The translations under genes were made by a program, and so were the position numbers. Shown here one piece after another: positions 1 to 8,257 of a DNA stretch of 64,000 nucleotides. Numbering within the stretch: position 1 is the stretch's first letter; the number at the start of each line of letters is the position of its first letter. Origin of the DNA: Nocardioides sp. GY 10113 (GTDB lineage Bacteria > Actinomycetota > Actinomycetes > Propionibacteriales > Nocardioidaceae); assembly GCF_004919105.1 (NCBI RefSeq), contig NZ_STGK01000010.1:62001-126000 (forward strand), read 5' to 3'. The notes below the pieces were generated by a model. That model did not search any database. It saw nothing but the letters and a program-made list of their open reading frames with translations, and had not been told where the DNA came from.

Positions 1-294
1 CCAGGTCTGCGGCGACTGGGTCTTCTGGATCGACGACGGGGTCGGCGAAGGAGTCGGCGACGGCAGCTGGGCGGGGAGCGGCCGTCCGTCGCCGCCGCCG
101 ATCGACCCGACCAGGGCGATGGCGCCCACGACGACCACCACCGCGGCGACCGCGACGACGGCCAGGGCACGGTGCCGGGCAGCGCGGGCCCGGCTCCGAC
201 GCCCCAGAGCGCCGAGGTCCGGCGGCGGCGGCACGTCGACGTCGGCCCACCGGGCGAGTTGTCGACGCAGCTCGGTCTCGATCGGGGCGGTCAT
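1..294 (-). CDS. Membrane protein coupled to an ECF sigma factor (partial, C-terminus outside window)
   Basis: The visible 98 residues start at an ATG that overlaps the sigma-factor stop codon (ATGA), so the two are translationally coupled. Residues 1-40 are cytoplasmic-type and charged with a PPPP stretch. About residues 43-64 form one hydrophobic segment rich in Val and Ala. After that comes a Gly-rich turn and a Ser/Thr/Pro-rich linker with an SPTP repeat, so the C-terminal part is probably outside the membrane. The position directly after a SigE-family sigma gene and the one-helix topology fit an anti-sigma or sensor role, but no zinc-binding anti-sigma motif is visible and the rest of the protein is missing. 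Function is inferred from context only. Confidence 0.7.
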   Translation of the reverse strand, partial: MTAPIETELRRQLARWADVDVPPPPDLGALGRRSRARAARHRALAVVAVAAVVVVVGAIALVGSIGGGDGRPLPAQLPSPTPSPTPSSIQKTQSPQTW

Positions 295-785
295 GACGGC
301 TGCTCCTCCGCAGTTGGGTGCTCGGCGAGGGATCGCTTCAGCGCCGTCAGCGCCCGATGGCACTGCGACTTCACCGTGCCGACCGAGCAGCCCAGCGCCG
401 CCGCGGTGTCGGCCTCGGTGAGGTCCTCGTAGTAGCGGAGCACCACGACCGCGCGTTGCCGCGGCGGCAGTGCGTGCACGCCGCGCCACAGGTCGATGCC
501 GTCAGCGGGGTCCGGCACCGGATCCGGCGGCAGCGCGCCCAGCCTCAGCCGTCCCGCGCGACGCAGCCGGGTACGGCGCTCGCCGAGGTAGGTGTTGAGC
601 ATGACCTTGCGCAGGTAGGCGTCCGGAGCATCCATCGACCGGATCCGGTCCCACCGGGAGAACGCCGTGACGAGGGCCTCCTGGACCAGGTCCTCGGCGC
701 TCTCGCGGCGCCCGGTGAGCAGGTGGGCGGTCCGGAACAGGGCGGGCCACCGGGCAGCGACGTAGTCGGCGAAGTCGTCATCCAT
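291..785 (-). CDS. SigE-family ECF RNA polymerase sigma factor
   Basis: A 164-residue sigma-70 family protein of the SigE/TIGR02983 type common in actinobacteria. Region 2 covers about residues 10-75, with the typical segment LLTGRRESAEDLVQEALVTA. Region 4 covers about residues 105-155, with an HTH around EADTAAALGCSVGTVKSQCH. There is no extra C-terminal domain, so it is a minimal ECF factor that would direct RNA polymerase to a small regulon. Its stop overlaps the start of the one-helix membrane protein, which may be its regulator. The ATG at 785 opens onto a 157-bp upstream region that should hold its promoter. Confidence 0.9.
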   Translation of the reverse strand: MDDDFADYVAARWPALFRTAHLLTGRRESAEDLVQEALVTAFSRWDRIRSMDAPDAYLRKVMLNTYLGERRTRLRRAGRLRLGALPPDPVPDPADGIDLWRGVHALPPRQRAVVVLRYYEDLTEADTAAALGCSVGTVKSQCHRALTALKRSLAEHPTAEEQPS

Positions 786-942
786 CGACGTCTCACCAGC
801 GCCCTGTCCGGCCCCGCCGCGCCCCGGCGCGGTCGCTCCACATGACCCTCACACCCACCACAAGGTCACCACACCACCAAAGGGTTGCCTGAGGACAGCA
901 GGCATTTTCTGCGGCGTGCGGTGCTTCGTCACTCCTGTCGCA
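786..942 (-). promoter_or_regulatory. Upstream region of the ECF sigma gene
   Basis: This gene-free stretch lies between the sigma-factor start and the terminator of thpR. On the minus strand it is GT-rich and holds repeated GTGGTG steps just before the start, plus a GGCAACCC string that could be an ECF -35 element. Assignment as a promoter rests on position; no element was proven. Confidence 0.3.
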
Positions 943-968
943 GGAATCCCCGGTCCACCGGTGATTCC
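943..968 (-). terminator. Hairpin after thpR
   Basis: Arms GGAATCCCCGG and CCGGTGATTCC pair over 11 bp with one mismatch around a 4-nt loop, 11 bp past the thpR stop on the minus strand. There is no U-tract, which is usual for actinobacterial terminators. Confidence 0.5.
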
Positions 969-979
969 CGCACCCCCGC

Positions 980-1555
980 TCACCCGCCAATCGGGATCTC
1001 CGCCAGCACCTCGTACCGCGGCCGCCCCGCAGCCCCCTCCCCCAGGTGGGAGGCGATCACCGCCACCTCGTAGACCGGCCACTCGGGCCCGGAGTAGGTC
1101 TCCAGCAGCCGCACCCAGTTGCTGGTGTCGGCGGGGTGGCGCAGCCGGGCCACGGTCAGGTGCGGGCGGAACCGCTGGCCGTCGACGGTCGTCCCGACCC
1201 GGACCGCCGCGTTGCGCGCCCGGCCCGCCATCCGCTCCAGCACCACGTCGGCGGCCTCGCTGACCGGCGCCACGCCGACCGCCAGCACCCGGGTCGCGGC
1301 GGCGTCCGGGAAGACCACCGGACCCGCCAGGCGCAGGTCCGGGATCGGGGTCCGCTCCAGCCCCTCGGCCAACCGGTCGACGTACTCGTCGGCCAGGTGG
1401 TCGACCACGTCGGGCAGGAACGCCAGCGTCACGTGGAACTGGGTGGACAGCGTCCAGCGGAAGTCGGCGGCGTCGCGGCGCGGCTCGAGGAAGGCCTCGA
1501 GGTGCTCCACGGCGTCGGCCGGCGGGACGACGGCGGCGAAGAGTCGGGTGCCCAT
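980..1555 (-). CDS. thpR: RNA 2',3'-cyclic phosphodiesterase ThpR
   Basis: A 191-residue 2H-phosphoesterase. It starts with the family pattern RLFAAVVPP and carries both catalytic H-x-T-hydrophobic motifs: HVTLAF at about residue 41 and HLTVAR at about residue 132. Proteins of this family (formerly called 2'-5' RNA ligase, LigT) open 2',3'-cyclic phosphates at RNA ends to 2'-phosphates. Length and motif spacing are normal. It stands alone, with a hairpin after its stop, so it is probably monocistronic. The ATG at 1555 gives the standard N-terminus. Confidence 0.92.
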   Translation of the reverse strand: MGTRLFAAVVPPADAVEHLEAFLEPRRDAADFRWTLSTQFHVTLAFLPDVVDHLADEYVDRLAEGLERTPIPDLRLAGPVVFPDAAATRVLAVGVAPVSEAADVVLERMAGRARNAAVRVGTTVDGQRFRPHLTVARLRHPADTSNWVRLLETYSGPEWPVYEVAVIASHLGEGAAGRPRYEVLAEIPIGG

Positions 1556-1612
1556 CGGGCCATCATCCCGTGTACGGGCACCCCGACGCGCGCTCCCCGG
1601 TCGTGCCCGGCG

Positions 1613-2251
1613 TCAGGCACAGCCCTCTCGGACCGCGGCGGCCGCGATCGGGCCGGAGGGGTCCTGGCCGCAGCGCCGCCAGCCGCGAACCGGGCTGCCG
1701 AACGACCTCCACCGGCCCTCACGGTAGGTGACGACGTACGCCCCGGCGTTCGCGCCGCGCCCGGCCCGGCAGGAGTAGCGGCGGAAGGATCCGGCGGCGA
1801 CCATGTTGCCCCGGAAGACCGGGAAGGCCTGGTTCCGAGTCGTCGTGTTGCGCAGGTCGACCCGTACGCGCGCCGCGTGCCGGAGCGTTGTCGAGCCGGC
1901 GCTCCGCAGGCGGAGCCCGGATTCGGACGCCGCAGCGTCCAGCACCGCGGCCGCGCCGGACGGGCGAAGCGCGCGACCGCCGCGGAACCGGACCGTCGCC
2001 GTCAGCACGTCCTGAGCGGGCACCAGGAGGGTCCCCACCCGGCTGCCGTGCGGAGGCACGGCACTCACCCGGAGGTGCGTCACCTGCCCACGCGTGGTGG
2101 CCACCTCGACCCGGTAGTGGCTCCGGTACCGGGCAGGGTCGCAGGCGGTCGCGGTCTGCACCCTGCCGTCGGCGGCGCCGGCTGGCGCGACCACCGGAGC
2201 CTGGAGCAGCGCGGCGGCGAGCAGCGCGGGAAGCAGCGCACGAATCTTCAT
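1613..2251 (-). CDS. Secreted protein of unknown function
   Basis: A 212-residue protein with a clear Sec signal peptide (MKIRALLPALLAAALLQAPV, cleavage likely after AGA near residue 26). The mature part is rich in Arg, Val and Thr and contains four cysteines, two of them near the C-terminus (WRRCGQ and the penultimate residue of the chain), which suggests disulfide pairing outside the cell. No catalytic motif or known domain was recognised. A GGGGA ribosome-binding site lies 5 nt before the ATG. It is downstream of the rhamnosidase but separated from it by a strong hairpin, so it is probably transcribed alone. Confidence 0.8.
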   Translation of the reverse strand: MKIRALLPALLAAALLQAPVVAPAGAADGRVQTATACDPARYRSHYRVEVATTRGQVTHLRVSAVPPHGSRVGTLLVPAQDVLTATVRFRGGRALRPSGAAAVLDAAASESGLRLRSAGSTTLRHAARVRVDLRNTTTRNQAFPVFRGNMVAAGSFRRYSCRAGRGANAGAYVVTYREGRWRSFGSPVRGWRRCGQDPSGPIAAAAVREGCA

Positions 2252-2403
2252 CGAATCCCCATGTCATCGATCGGTGTCGGACGAGCAGGCGCTTCGGGTC
2301 GGCGGGAGCGGCGCACCTGACCCGGCCATCATGCCGGCTGCACGACGCGACCGCGGCCGCTCCCACGACTCGGTCAGCGAGCGCCCGCGGCGCCGACGTC
2401 GTA

Positions 2404-2443
2404 CCGGCACCCGGCGCGCCCGAGAACGCGCGCCGGGTGCCGG
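2404..2443 (-). terminator. Strong hairpin after the alpha-L-rhamnosidase gene
   Basis: Two 15-nt arms (CCGGCACCCGGCGCG and its exact reverse complement) flank a 10-nt loop, 26 bp past the rhamnosidase stop on the minus strand. The stem is perfect and GC-rich, so a Rho-independent-like terminator is likely. The rest of the gap up to 2252 would hold the promoter of the secreted protein. Confidence 0.7.
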
Positions 2444-2469
2444 GACCGGTGACCGTCCGGGCCGCCGGG

Positions 2470-5400
2470 TCAGCCGCAGACCGCGGTCAGCCGCTCGTCA
2501 TCGGCCACCGCCGCCTCGGCGTCGTCGGCGGCGACGCTGAGGGTGTGGCAGCCGGCGGGCACCTTGGCCCGCAGGAAGCCACGCTCGCGGACGGCCGGCA
2601 CGGCCCGCCCGTCGAGGTAGAGCACGTCCTCGGTAGCCCCGGCGGCCGGCACCGACACGGTCGCGACGGTGTTGCCGGGCACCGCGACGCCGACGTCGGT
2701 GCGCCCGTCGTGCTGGTGGAACGCCGCGCCGATCCGGCCCTTGAGCGTCGGCAGGATGACGTGCGCCCACTCCATCGCCCCGGCCTGCGGTCGCACGGTG
2801 TACGTGGCGTAGCCCGGCGTCGTCGGACGGATGCCGAACAGCCCCTGCGGCACGTTGTACGCCGGCGACGCGGCCCACGGGTGCGAGTAGGTCATGTTCG
2901 GCTTCAGCGACGCGTCCCACGCCTCCGCGGTGGCGCCGGCTCCGTTGCGGATCATGTTCATCCAGCTCCGGGTGCCGTCGTCGGTGAGCAGGTCCAGGGC
3001 GAGGTCGCCGCGGTCGCCGTTGTAGAGCGACTCGATGACGAACGCCGCGCAGTAGACGCTGCACCGCATGCCTTGCCCGCCGACGAACTCCGCGGCGCGG
3101 GCCGCACGCTCGGCGTCCGGGACCCCGAACGCGCTGGCGAAGACGCTGGCGTGCACGGCGTGGTGCGCGACCGGGCTTCGGTCGGCGTTGAGGCCATCGC
3201 GGTAGGCGCCGGCGGCGGCATCCCACAGGTACTTGTTCATCGCGTCACGCAGCCGGGCGCCGGTGGCGGCGAAGTCGGCGGCGTCGGCGTCCTCACCGAT
3301 CGCGGTGGCGATCGCGGACATGTCCATGAAGGCCCGATAGCTGATCGCGTTGATCACCGTGTTGTACGGCCGGAAGACGTAGCCGTCGCGCTCGGAGGAG
3401 GGCCAGTCGACGATGTCGCAGTCGGTCTGGCTGCTGCAGCCGTTGGAGCGGCTGTCCTTGCGGATCAGGCCGGTGGACGCCTCGACCCACTGGGTCGGCA
3501 GCTTGGCGACCAGCTGGTCGTAGCTGCGCTCGAGCTGGGCGACGTCTCCGGTCTGCTGGTAGCTGTCGTGCATCGCGAGGATCGTGTAGAGCGGCCACTC
3601 GGTCGGCCAGGTACGCCGGGTCAGCAGGTAGTCGATCGAGTAGTTGCCCAGCGTCGGGTCCGAGGACGAGAAGAAGTTGGCCATCATCTGCAGGTAGCTG
3701 TCAGCCTCGTACGGCTCGCGCTCGCGGGTCCAGGAGTCGACGTACAGGTTGTGGTTCGTCGCCTCGACGGTGTCGTGCGAGAGCTGCCACACCTGGTTGA
3801 GCGACGCATCGGAGGAGTCGAAGACGGCGCCCTCGGCGTCGAAGGGGTAGACCTGCGCCAGCGCCGGGAAGTCCTCGATGCCGAGGCCCGTCGGCGCGCC
3901 GAGCACCTCCAGGTAGCGGAAGACCCGCATGCCCCAGGTCTCCAGGTGCTGCTCACCGTCGGCCAGCGTCCAGATGTCCTTGTACTGGTTGCCGGTGCGC
4001 AGGTTCGACCGCACCTCCTGCGGGCCCCACAGCTCCTCGCCGAACCGGAGCTCGACCTGCTGGCCGGCCGTCCCGACCAGGTCCGCGCTCAGACCGCCGA
4101 TCCAGGTGCGGCCGTAGTCGACGAAGTAGCGGCCCGGCTCCTTCTCAACCACCTCGACGGGCAGCTCGAGCCGCTGGGTGACCTTGTCGGTCGGGGTGGC
4201 GACCAGGTCGTCGTACGCCGCGAGCTCGCGCGCCGACACCCAGGCGCCGTCGTCGAAGCCGGGGGTGTGGAAGCCCGTCGGGTACGACGCCGACTGGATG
4301 TTCTCCTTGGGAGCGGTGAAGTAGCCGGTGCCGATCGAGCCGGCGGCAGGGAAGACGCTGTCACCGGGCATGGCGGACCAGTCCGAGCCCGTGCCGAAGG
4401 AGTCGGTGGAGCCGTCCCGGTAGCCGACGACGAGCTGCGCCTGGAAGCCGCGGTCGCGGGTCGACCAGGCGAGGGCGCCGAGAGCGTTGGCCTCGCCCTG
4501 GCGGACCAGGTCGGTGACGTCGAAGCCGTCGTAGCGGGTCTCACGGGCGATCGAGCGGGTCGGGCCGAGGCCGACGAACTCGCCGTTGAGCCAGAGCTTG
4601 TAGACGTACTGGCGACCGGGCTCCGGGGAGGAGCCGGTGGCGAAGACGGTCGCCCACTCGATCTCCTTGTCGGCAGGGGTGGCCTCGCCGCGGAGGAACG
4701 CCCAGTCGGCGCCGCTGAGGCCGTAGACGCAGTTCTGGCCGGTGCCGACGTTCAGCCGGCCGCCGTCGACCGTGGCGCAGGAGAAGTCGCTGCCGGCCGC
4801 GGAGAAGTCGTTGGCGTAGAGGACCCGGCCGTCGGCCGCGGTCACGGAGAGGTCGTCCCAGGAGCTGCGCTCGCTGCCGCCGGTGCGGAAACCGATGGTG
4901 CCGGAGGTGAACCGGGCGTCGGTGGTCGTGTCGACCAGGCGGTCGTCGAGGTAGGTGCGCACGGTCGAGCCGTCGACCTCCATCCGCAGCCGGTGGTCGA
5001 CGCCGCGCTCCAAGGTCACGCCGAGCGGCGTCGAGGAGAGCTGGGCGAACGAGCCGTTGACGCGCTGGTGCGGCGCGAGCGTGTTGACGCCGTCGCCGCG
5101 CAGCTGCCACATCAGGTAGTTGTTGGCGTCCTGGGCGTTGAAGACGATCGTGGCGTTCTGCGTGGTGACCGAGAACGTCGCCTCGAGCGTGTAGTCGTGC
5201 CAGCCGAGCGCGGCCGGGTCACCCAGCCAGACCGGGGTGCTGGCCCGCCAGTCGCCGCCGAGGGCGGTGCCGAAGCGCGCGGGGCGCGACCACGGCGACC
5301 GCTTGCCGGTGCCGTCCCAGGTGCGCACCTGCCAGGAGTAGGAGGCGCCGCGCGCCAGCTCGGGGCCGGCGTAGGCCACATTGGTGCTGGCGCCGGAGTC

Positions 5401-5679
5401 GACCCGGCCGGAGTCCCAGTGGAGCCGGCCCGCGGCAAGCCGTGAGCGACTGGTCGCGACCTGGACCTGGTAGGCGGTCTGGTCGGCCGACGGCACCTGC
5501 CAGCCGAGCAGCGGCCCGGTCACGTCGTCGACGTCGGCGGGTGCGGTGCGCTGGCCGACGGTCAGGCCGGTGGGCTGCGGACTCCCCGACGGGGACGGAT
5601 CGGCCTGCGCTGGTGACAGCACGGCCAGGAGCAGCGCCACGACGGCGAGCACCAGGACGGATGGACGACGAGCGGACAA
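2470..5679 (-). CDS. Secreted GH78 alpha-L-rhamnosidase
   Basis: A 1069-residue exoenzyme expected to release L-rhamnose from plant glycosides or polysaccharides. A Sec signal peptide ends near AQA (residue 26). Residues about 35-145 form the Fn3-like domain typical of GH78 (WQVPSADQTAYQVQVATS, YSWQVRTWDG). About 163-285 is an extra concanavalin-like module (ATFSVTTQNATIVFNAQDAN to GFRTGG). Then follow the rhamnosidase N domain, the jelly-roll part (YFVDYGRTWIGGL) and the (alpha/alpha)6 barrel with the acidic motif DSWTREREPYEADSY near residue 645, where GH78 catalytic acids lie. The start is a TTG preceded by GAGGGAG. A LacI-type palindrome lies 23 bp upstream, which places it in the rhamnose regulon by inference. 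Confidence 0.93.
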   Translation of the reverse strand: MSARRPSVLVLAVVALLLAVLSPAQADPSPSGSPQPTGLTVGQRTAPADVDDVTGPLLGWQVPSADQTAYQVQVATSRSRLAAGRLHWDSGRVDSGASTNVAYAGPELARGASYSWQVRTWDGTGKRSPWSRPARFGTALGGDWRASTPVWLGDPAALGWHDYTLEATFSVTTQNATIVFNAQDANNYLMWQLRGDGVNTLAPHQRVNGSFAQLSSTPLGVTLERGVDHRLRMEVDGSTVRTYLDDRLVDTTTDARFTSGTIGFRTGGSERSSWDDLSVTAADGRVLYANDFSAAGSDFSCATVDGGRLNVGTGQNCVYGLSGADWAFLRGEATPADKEIEWATVFATGSSPEPGRQYVYKLWLNGEFVGLGPTRSIARETRYDGFDVTDLVRQGEANALGALAWSTRDRGFQAQLVVGYRDGSTDSFGTGSDWSAMPGDSVFPAAGSIGTGYFTAPKENIQSASYPTGFHTPGFDDGAWVSARELAAYDDLVATPTDKVTQRLELPVEVVEKEPGRYFVDYGRTWIGGLSADLVGTAGQQVELRFGEELWGPQEVRSNLRTGNQYKDIWTLADGEQHLETWGMRVFRYLEVLGAPTGLGIEDFPALAQVYPFDAEGAVFDSSDASLNQVWQLSHDTVEATNHNLYVDSWTREREPYEADSYLQMMANFFSSSDPTLGNYSIDYLLTRRTWPTEWPLYTILAMHDSYQQTGDVAQLERSYDQLVAKLPTQWVEASTGLIRKDSRSNGCSSQTDCDIVDWPSSERDGYVFRPYNTVINAISYRAFMDMSAIATAIGEDADAADFAATGARLRDAMNKYLWDAAAGAYRDGLNADRSPVAHHAVHASVFASAFGVPDAERAARAAEFVGGQGMRCSVYCAAFVIESLYNGDRGDLALDLLTDDGTRSWMNMIRNGAGATAEAWDASLKPNMTYSHPWAASPAYNVPQGLFGIRPTTPGYATYTVRPQAGAMEWAHVILPTLKGRIGAAFHQHDGRTDVGVAVPGNTVATVSVPAAGATEDVLYLDGRAVPAVRERGFLRAKVPAGCHTLSVAADDAEAAVADDERLTAVCG

Positions 5680-5701
5680 CGGAGGCTCCCTCGAGACGGC
5701 G

Positions 5702-5713
5702 TGAAACGATTCA
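5702..5713. promoter_or_regulatory. LacI-type operator candidate before the rhamnosidase
   Basis: TGAAACGATTCA is an imperfect palindrome (5 of 6 pairs) around a central CG, the classic LacI-family core. It lies 23 bp before the TTG start, almost the same distance as the perfect palindrome before the rha operon. Binding by the LacI-family protein at 19394-20410 is inferred. Confidence 0.5.
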
Positions 5714-5788
5714 TAGGCACGCTAGGGAGTCGGTGACGGTCGTCACAAGAGGGGTGACCGGATGCGGCCACAGGCTCGACCTCCGGTC

Positions 5789-5838
5789 GGGTCGTGTGCC
5801 TCAGGCACCGCCATGGCGGGTTCTCGGGCACACGACCC
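5789..5838. repeat. 50-bp palindromic element, family I, copy 1
   Basis: Outer arms GGGTCGTGTGCC and GGGCACACGACCC enclose a loop that has its own small hairpin (CCGCCATGGCGG). Four other copies of the same length occur at 20428, 20490, 33070 and 33143. This copy lies between the end of the HTH gene and the rhamnosidase promoter. Confidence 0.8.
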
Positions 5839-5868
5839 CGTCACAGCGAGCAGGTCGGATGCGCGCGC

Positions 5869-6102
5869 TCAGATCAGCCCGGTGCGCACCGCGTGCACGA
5901 CGACCTCGATCGTGGTGCCCACGCCGAGGTCGTCGGCGGCCGCGCGCAGCCGCCGCCGTACCGTCCGGTCGGAGACCTCCAGCCGCCGGGCGATCGCCTC
6001 GGTGGTGTGGCCGGCGGCCACCAGGCCCAGCACGGTCACGTCCTGCGACCCCGGCTCCCACCGGAAGGCGGCCGCCGGATCGACGCTCGTTCGGCCGGTC
6101 AC
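5869..6102 (-). CDS. HTH-only LuxR-type DNA-binding protein
   Basis: A 77-residue protein that consists of little more than a LuxR C-terminal-type helix-turn-helix. Residues about 20-55 read LVAAGHTTEAIARRLEVSDR followed by TVRRRLRAAADDLGV, the recognition-helix pattern of streptomycete LuxR proteins. There is no receiver, PAS or ligand domain. The start is a GTG that overlaps the lutC stop (GTGA), with GGAGAG just upstream, so it is coupled to lutC and is the last gene of the rha-lut operon. It could regulate the operon or a related lactate response. The longer open frame that extends upstream through lutC is only a shadow. Confidence 0.75.
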   Translation of the reverse strand: MTGRTSVDPAAAFRWEPGSQDVTVLGLVAAGHTTEAIARRLEVSDRTVRRRLRAAADDLGVGTTIEVVVHAVRTGLI

Positions 6103-6734
6103 CGCTCTCCGGGGCCGCCGACCACGATCACGGTCAGGTGGCGCGGACCGTGCACGCCCTCCACCCGGGAGAGCTCGATGTCGCTGGTCGCGCTGGGGCC
6201 GCTGATCCAGGTCAGCGGGCGCGAGGGGTCCAGCACCGCGACCGCGTCCGGCACGTCGGCGACCACCTGGTCGGCCCGGACCACGCAGACGTGGCGGTCC
6301 GGCACCAGGGTGACCGCCCGGCGGCCCTGGTCGGGCTGGTGATCGAGCACGATCGTCCCCGTCTCGGCGATGCCGACCCGGCAGGCGGTGACCACCGCGT
6401 CGACCGCGTCCAGCTCGGCCGCGCTCAGGCCGTCGTCGGGAACCAGGTCGCCGTCGATCCCGGCCACCACCTCGCGGGGCAGCGCATCGGGGACGACCAC
6501 CCGCGAACCGGCCGGTACGGCGTCGGCGACCGCCGCGGCGAGGCCCTCCGGCGTGCACCGGACGACGACCGCGCGGTAGTCCTCGACCCGCTCGGCGAAC
6601 AGGTCCAGCACCTCCTCCGCGGAGCCACCGGCGGCACCCGGCGGCGCGACCACCGGGGCGTGCTCGACCTCGGTGGGCTCCACGTCGGCGAGGGCGGCGC
6701 GGACCCGGCCCAGGATCTCCTCGCGGGCGCTCAT
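6099..6734 (-). CDS. lutC: Lactate utilization protein LutC (LUD domain)
   Basis: A 211-residue LutC/YkgG family protein, one of three subunits of the LutABC L-lactate oxidizing system that converts L-lactate to pyruvate in the cytoplasm. The C-terminal half has the LUD-domain signature: VDAVVTACRVGIAETGTIVL, then RAVTLVPDRHVCVV and the ending WISGPSATSDIELSRVEGVH. The ATG at 6734 follows a perfect AAGGAG. It lies 50 bp after lutB, with a family II palindromic element in the gap, and overlaps the HTH gene by 4 nt. Here it probably handles lactate made from rhamnose-derived lactaldehyde. Confidence 0.92.
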   Translation of the reverse strand: MSAREEILGRVRAALADVEPTEVEHAPVVAPPGAAGGSAEEVLDLFAERVEDYRAVVVRCTPEGLAAAVADAVPAGSRVVVPDALPREVVAGIDGDLVPDDGLSAAELDAVDAVVTACRVGIAETGTIVLDHQPDQGRRAVTLVPDRHVCVVRADQVVADVPDAVAVLDPSRPLTWISGPSATSDIELSRVEGVHGPRHLTVIVVGGPGER

Positions 6735-6754
6735 CGCTCACTCCTTCCACGTGC

Positions 6755-6796
6755 GGTGGTCTCGAGGCTCACTTGATTCGCACCTCAACCACCGGC
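6755..6796. repeat. Palindromic element, family II, copy 1 (contains lutB stop)
   Basis: Arms GGTGGTCTCGAGGCTC and GCACCTCAACCACC face each other. On the minus strand the sequence GGTGGTTGAGGTGCG supplies the last two glycine codons and the TGA stop of lutB. Related copies lie at 12641, 34719 and 34771. Confidence 0.7.
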
Positions 6797-8257
6797 GCTC
6801 TCGTCGCGGCCGCCGTCGGTCCGCTCCCACCAGGCCCGGAAGGACTCGGTCGGCGGGACCGGGAGGTCGCGTGCGTCGGTCCAGGCGGCGCCCGGTCCGG
6901 GCAGCCGTCCCAGCGTCGTACGGCGGCGGCCGAGCAGCTTCCCGGCCAGGCCCGAGCCACGCTCCACCTGGGCCAGTCGGCCGGCATCGGCGAACGCCCA
7001 CGCGGCGCCGCGGAAGGCGAGCGCCTCGGGCTTCGGGATCCGGTCGGAGCGGTGGGCGTCGACCACCTTCGAGCGCAGGTGCACCAGCACCTCGGGGATG
7101 TCGATGCGCACGGGGCAGGCCTCGAAGCAGGCACCGCACAGCGAGGAGGCGTACGGCAGCGAGTCCGTCTGCTCGTCCACCCCGGTGCCCTTGAGCAGCG
7201 GGTTGAGGATCGCGCCGATCGGGCCCGGGTACACCGAGCCGTAGGCGTGGCCGCCGGTGCGCTCGTAGACCGGGCAGACGTTGAGGCAGGCCGAGCAGCG
7301 GATGCAGCGCAGCGCCTGGCGGCCGACCTCGTCGGCGAGCGCGCGGGTCCGGCCGTTGTCGAGCAGCACCACGTGCACCTCCTGCGGGCCGTCGCCGGGG
7401 GTGATCCCGCTCCACGTCGAGGTGTAGGGGTTCATCCGCTCGCCGGTGGAGGAGCGCGGCAGCAGCCGCAGCAGCGGGTCGAGCTCGGCCCAGGTCGGCA
7501 CCACCTTCTCGATGCCGACCACCGAGACCAGCACCTCGGGCAGCGTCAGGCACATCCGGCCGTTGCCCTCGGACTCGACGACCACCAACGTGCCGGTGTC
7601 GGCGATCGCGAAGTTGGCGCCGGAGACGGCCATCTTCGCGCGCAGGAACTTCTCGCGCAGGTGCTCGCGCGCGGCGCCCGCCAGCACCGCCGGCTCGTCG
7701 GTCAGGTCGACCGGCGCGGGGCGACCGACCTTCGCCATCTCGCGCAGGAAGATCTCGCGGACCTCGGCCCGATTCCGGTGGATCGCGGGCACCAGGATGT
7801 GGCTGGGCAGGTCGCCGCCGAGCTGGACGATCAGCTCGGCCAGGTCGGTCTCCCAGGCGGCGATGCCGGCCTCGGCGAGCGCCTCGTTGAGGCCGATCTC
7901 CTGGGTGACCATCGACTTGACCTTGACCACCTCGTCGACGGCGTGCTGCCGCGCGATCGCGGTGACGATCGCGTTCGCCTCGGCGGCGTCGCTCGCCCAG
8001 TGGACCGTGGCGCCGCGGGCGGTCAGCGACTCCTCGAGCCGGACCAGCTGCTCGTCGAGGGTGCGCAGGGCGCGGTCCTTGACCGCGGCTCCGGCGAGCC
8101 GGACGTCCTCCCAGTTCTCGACCTCGCGGACCACGGACGCCCGCTTGCCGCGGATGGTGCCGGTGGCGTGGGCCAGGTTGTGCCGCAGCTGGGTGTCGGC
8201 CAGCGCCGTGCGCGCCGCGCTCGGGAACGTCGGCATCCCGACGAACGTGCCGCTCAT
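6785..8257 (-). CDS. lutB: Lactate utilization iron-sulfur protein LutB
   Basis: A 490-residue LutB subunit with an N-terminal LUD domain (about 60-300, with VKSMVTQEIGLNEALAEAGI and GANFAIADTGTLVVVES) and a ferredoxin-like domain holding two 4Fe-4S motifs, CIRCSACLNVCPVY near residue 315 and CGACFEACPVRIDIP near residue 365. The C-terminal tail matches the DUF3390-type end of LutB. The ATG at 8257 overlaps the lutA stop (ATGA). The stop codon falls inside a dispersed palindromic repeat, so the last residues (GG) come from repeat sequence; the end may have been remodelled by its insertion. Upstream in-frame extension is rejected because it lies in lutA. Confidence 0.94.
   Translation of the reverse strand: MSGTFVGMPTFPSAARTALADTQLRHNLAHATGTIRGKRASVVREVENWEDVRLAGAAVKDRALRTLDEQLVRLEESLTARGATVHWASDAAEANAIVTAIARQHAVDEVVKVKSMVTQEIGLNEALAEAGIAAWETDLAELIVQLGGDLPSHILVPAIHRNRAEVREIFLREMAKVGRPAPVDLTDEPAVLAGAAREHLREKFLRAKMAVSGANFAIADTGTLVVVESEGNGRMCLTLPEVLVSVVGIEKVVPTWAELDPLLRLLPRSSTGERMNPYTSTWSGITPGDGPQEVHVVLLDNGRTRALADEVGRQALRCIRCSACLNVCPVYERTGGHAYGSVYPGPIGAILNPLLKGTGVDEQTDSLPYASSLCGACFEACPVRIDIPEVLVHLRSKVVDAHRSDRIPKPEALAFRGAAWAFADAGRLAQVERGSGLAGKLLGRRRTTLGRLPGPGAAWTDARDLPVPPTESFRAWWERTDGGRDESAGG

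Noticed and set aside
1888..5445. A plus-strand frame of 1185 codons opposite the rhamnosidase
   Set aside because: It is the antisense shadow of a clear GH78 gene in GC-rich DNA; its sequence is Arg/Gly/Val-rich with no domain.
5869..6750. A 293-codon protein ending in the LuxR-type HTH
   Set aside because: The first 215 codons are an out-of-frame reading of lutC, made of Arg, Gly and Pro. Only the last 77 residues are protein-like, and they have their own GTG and ribosome-binding site.
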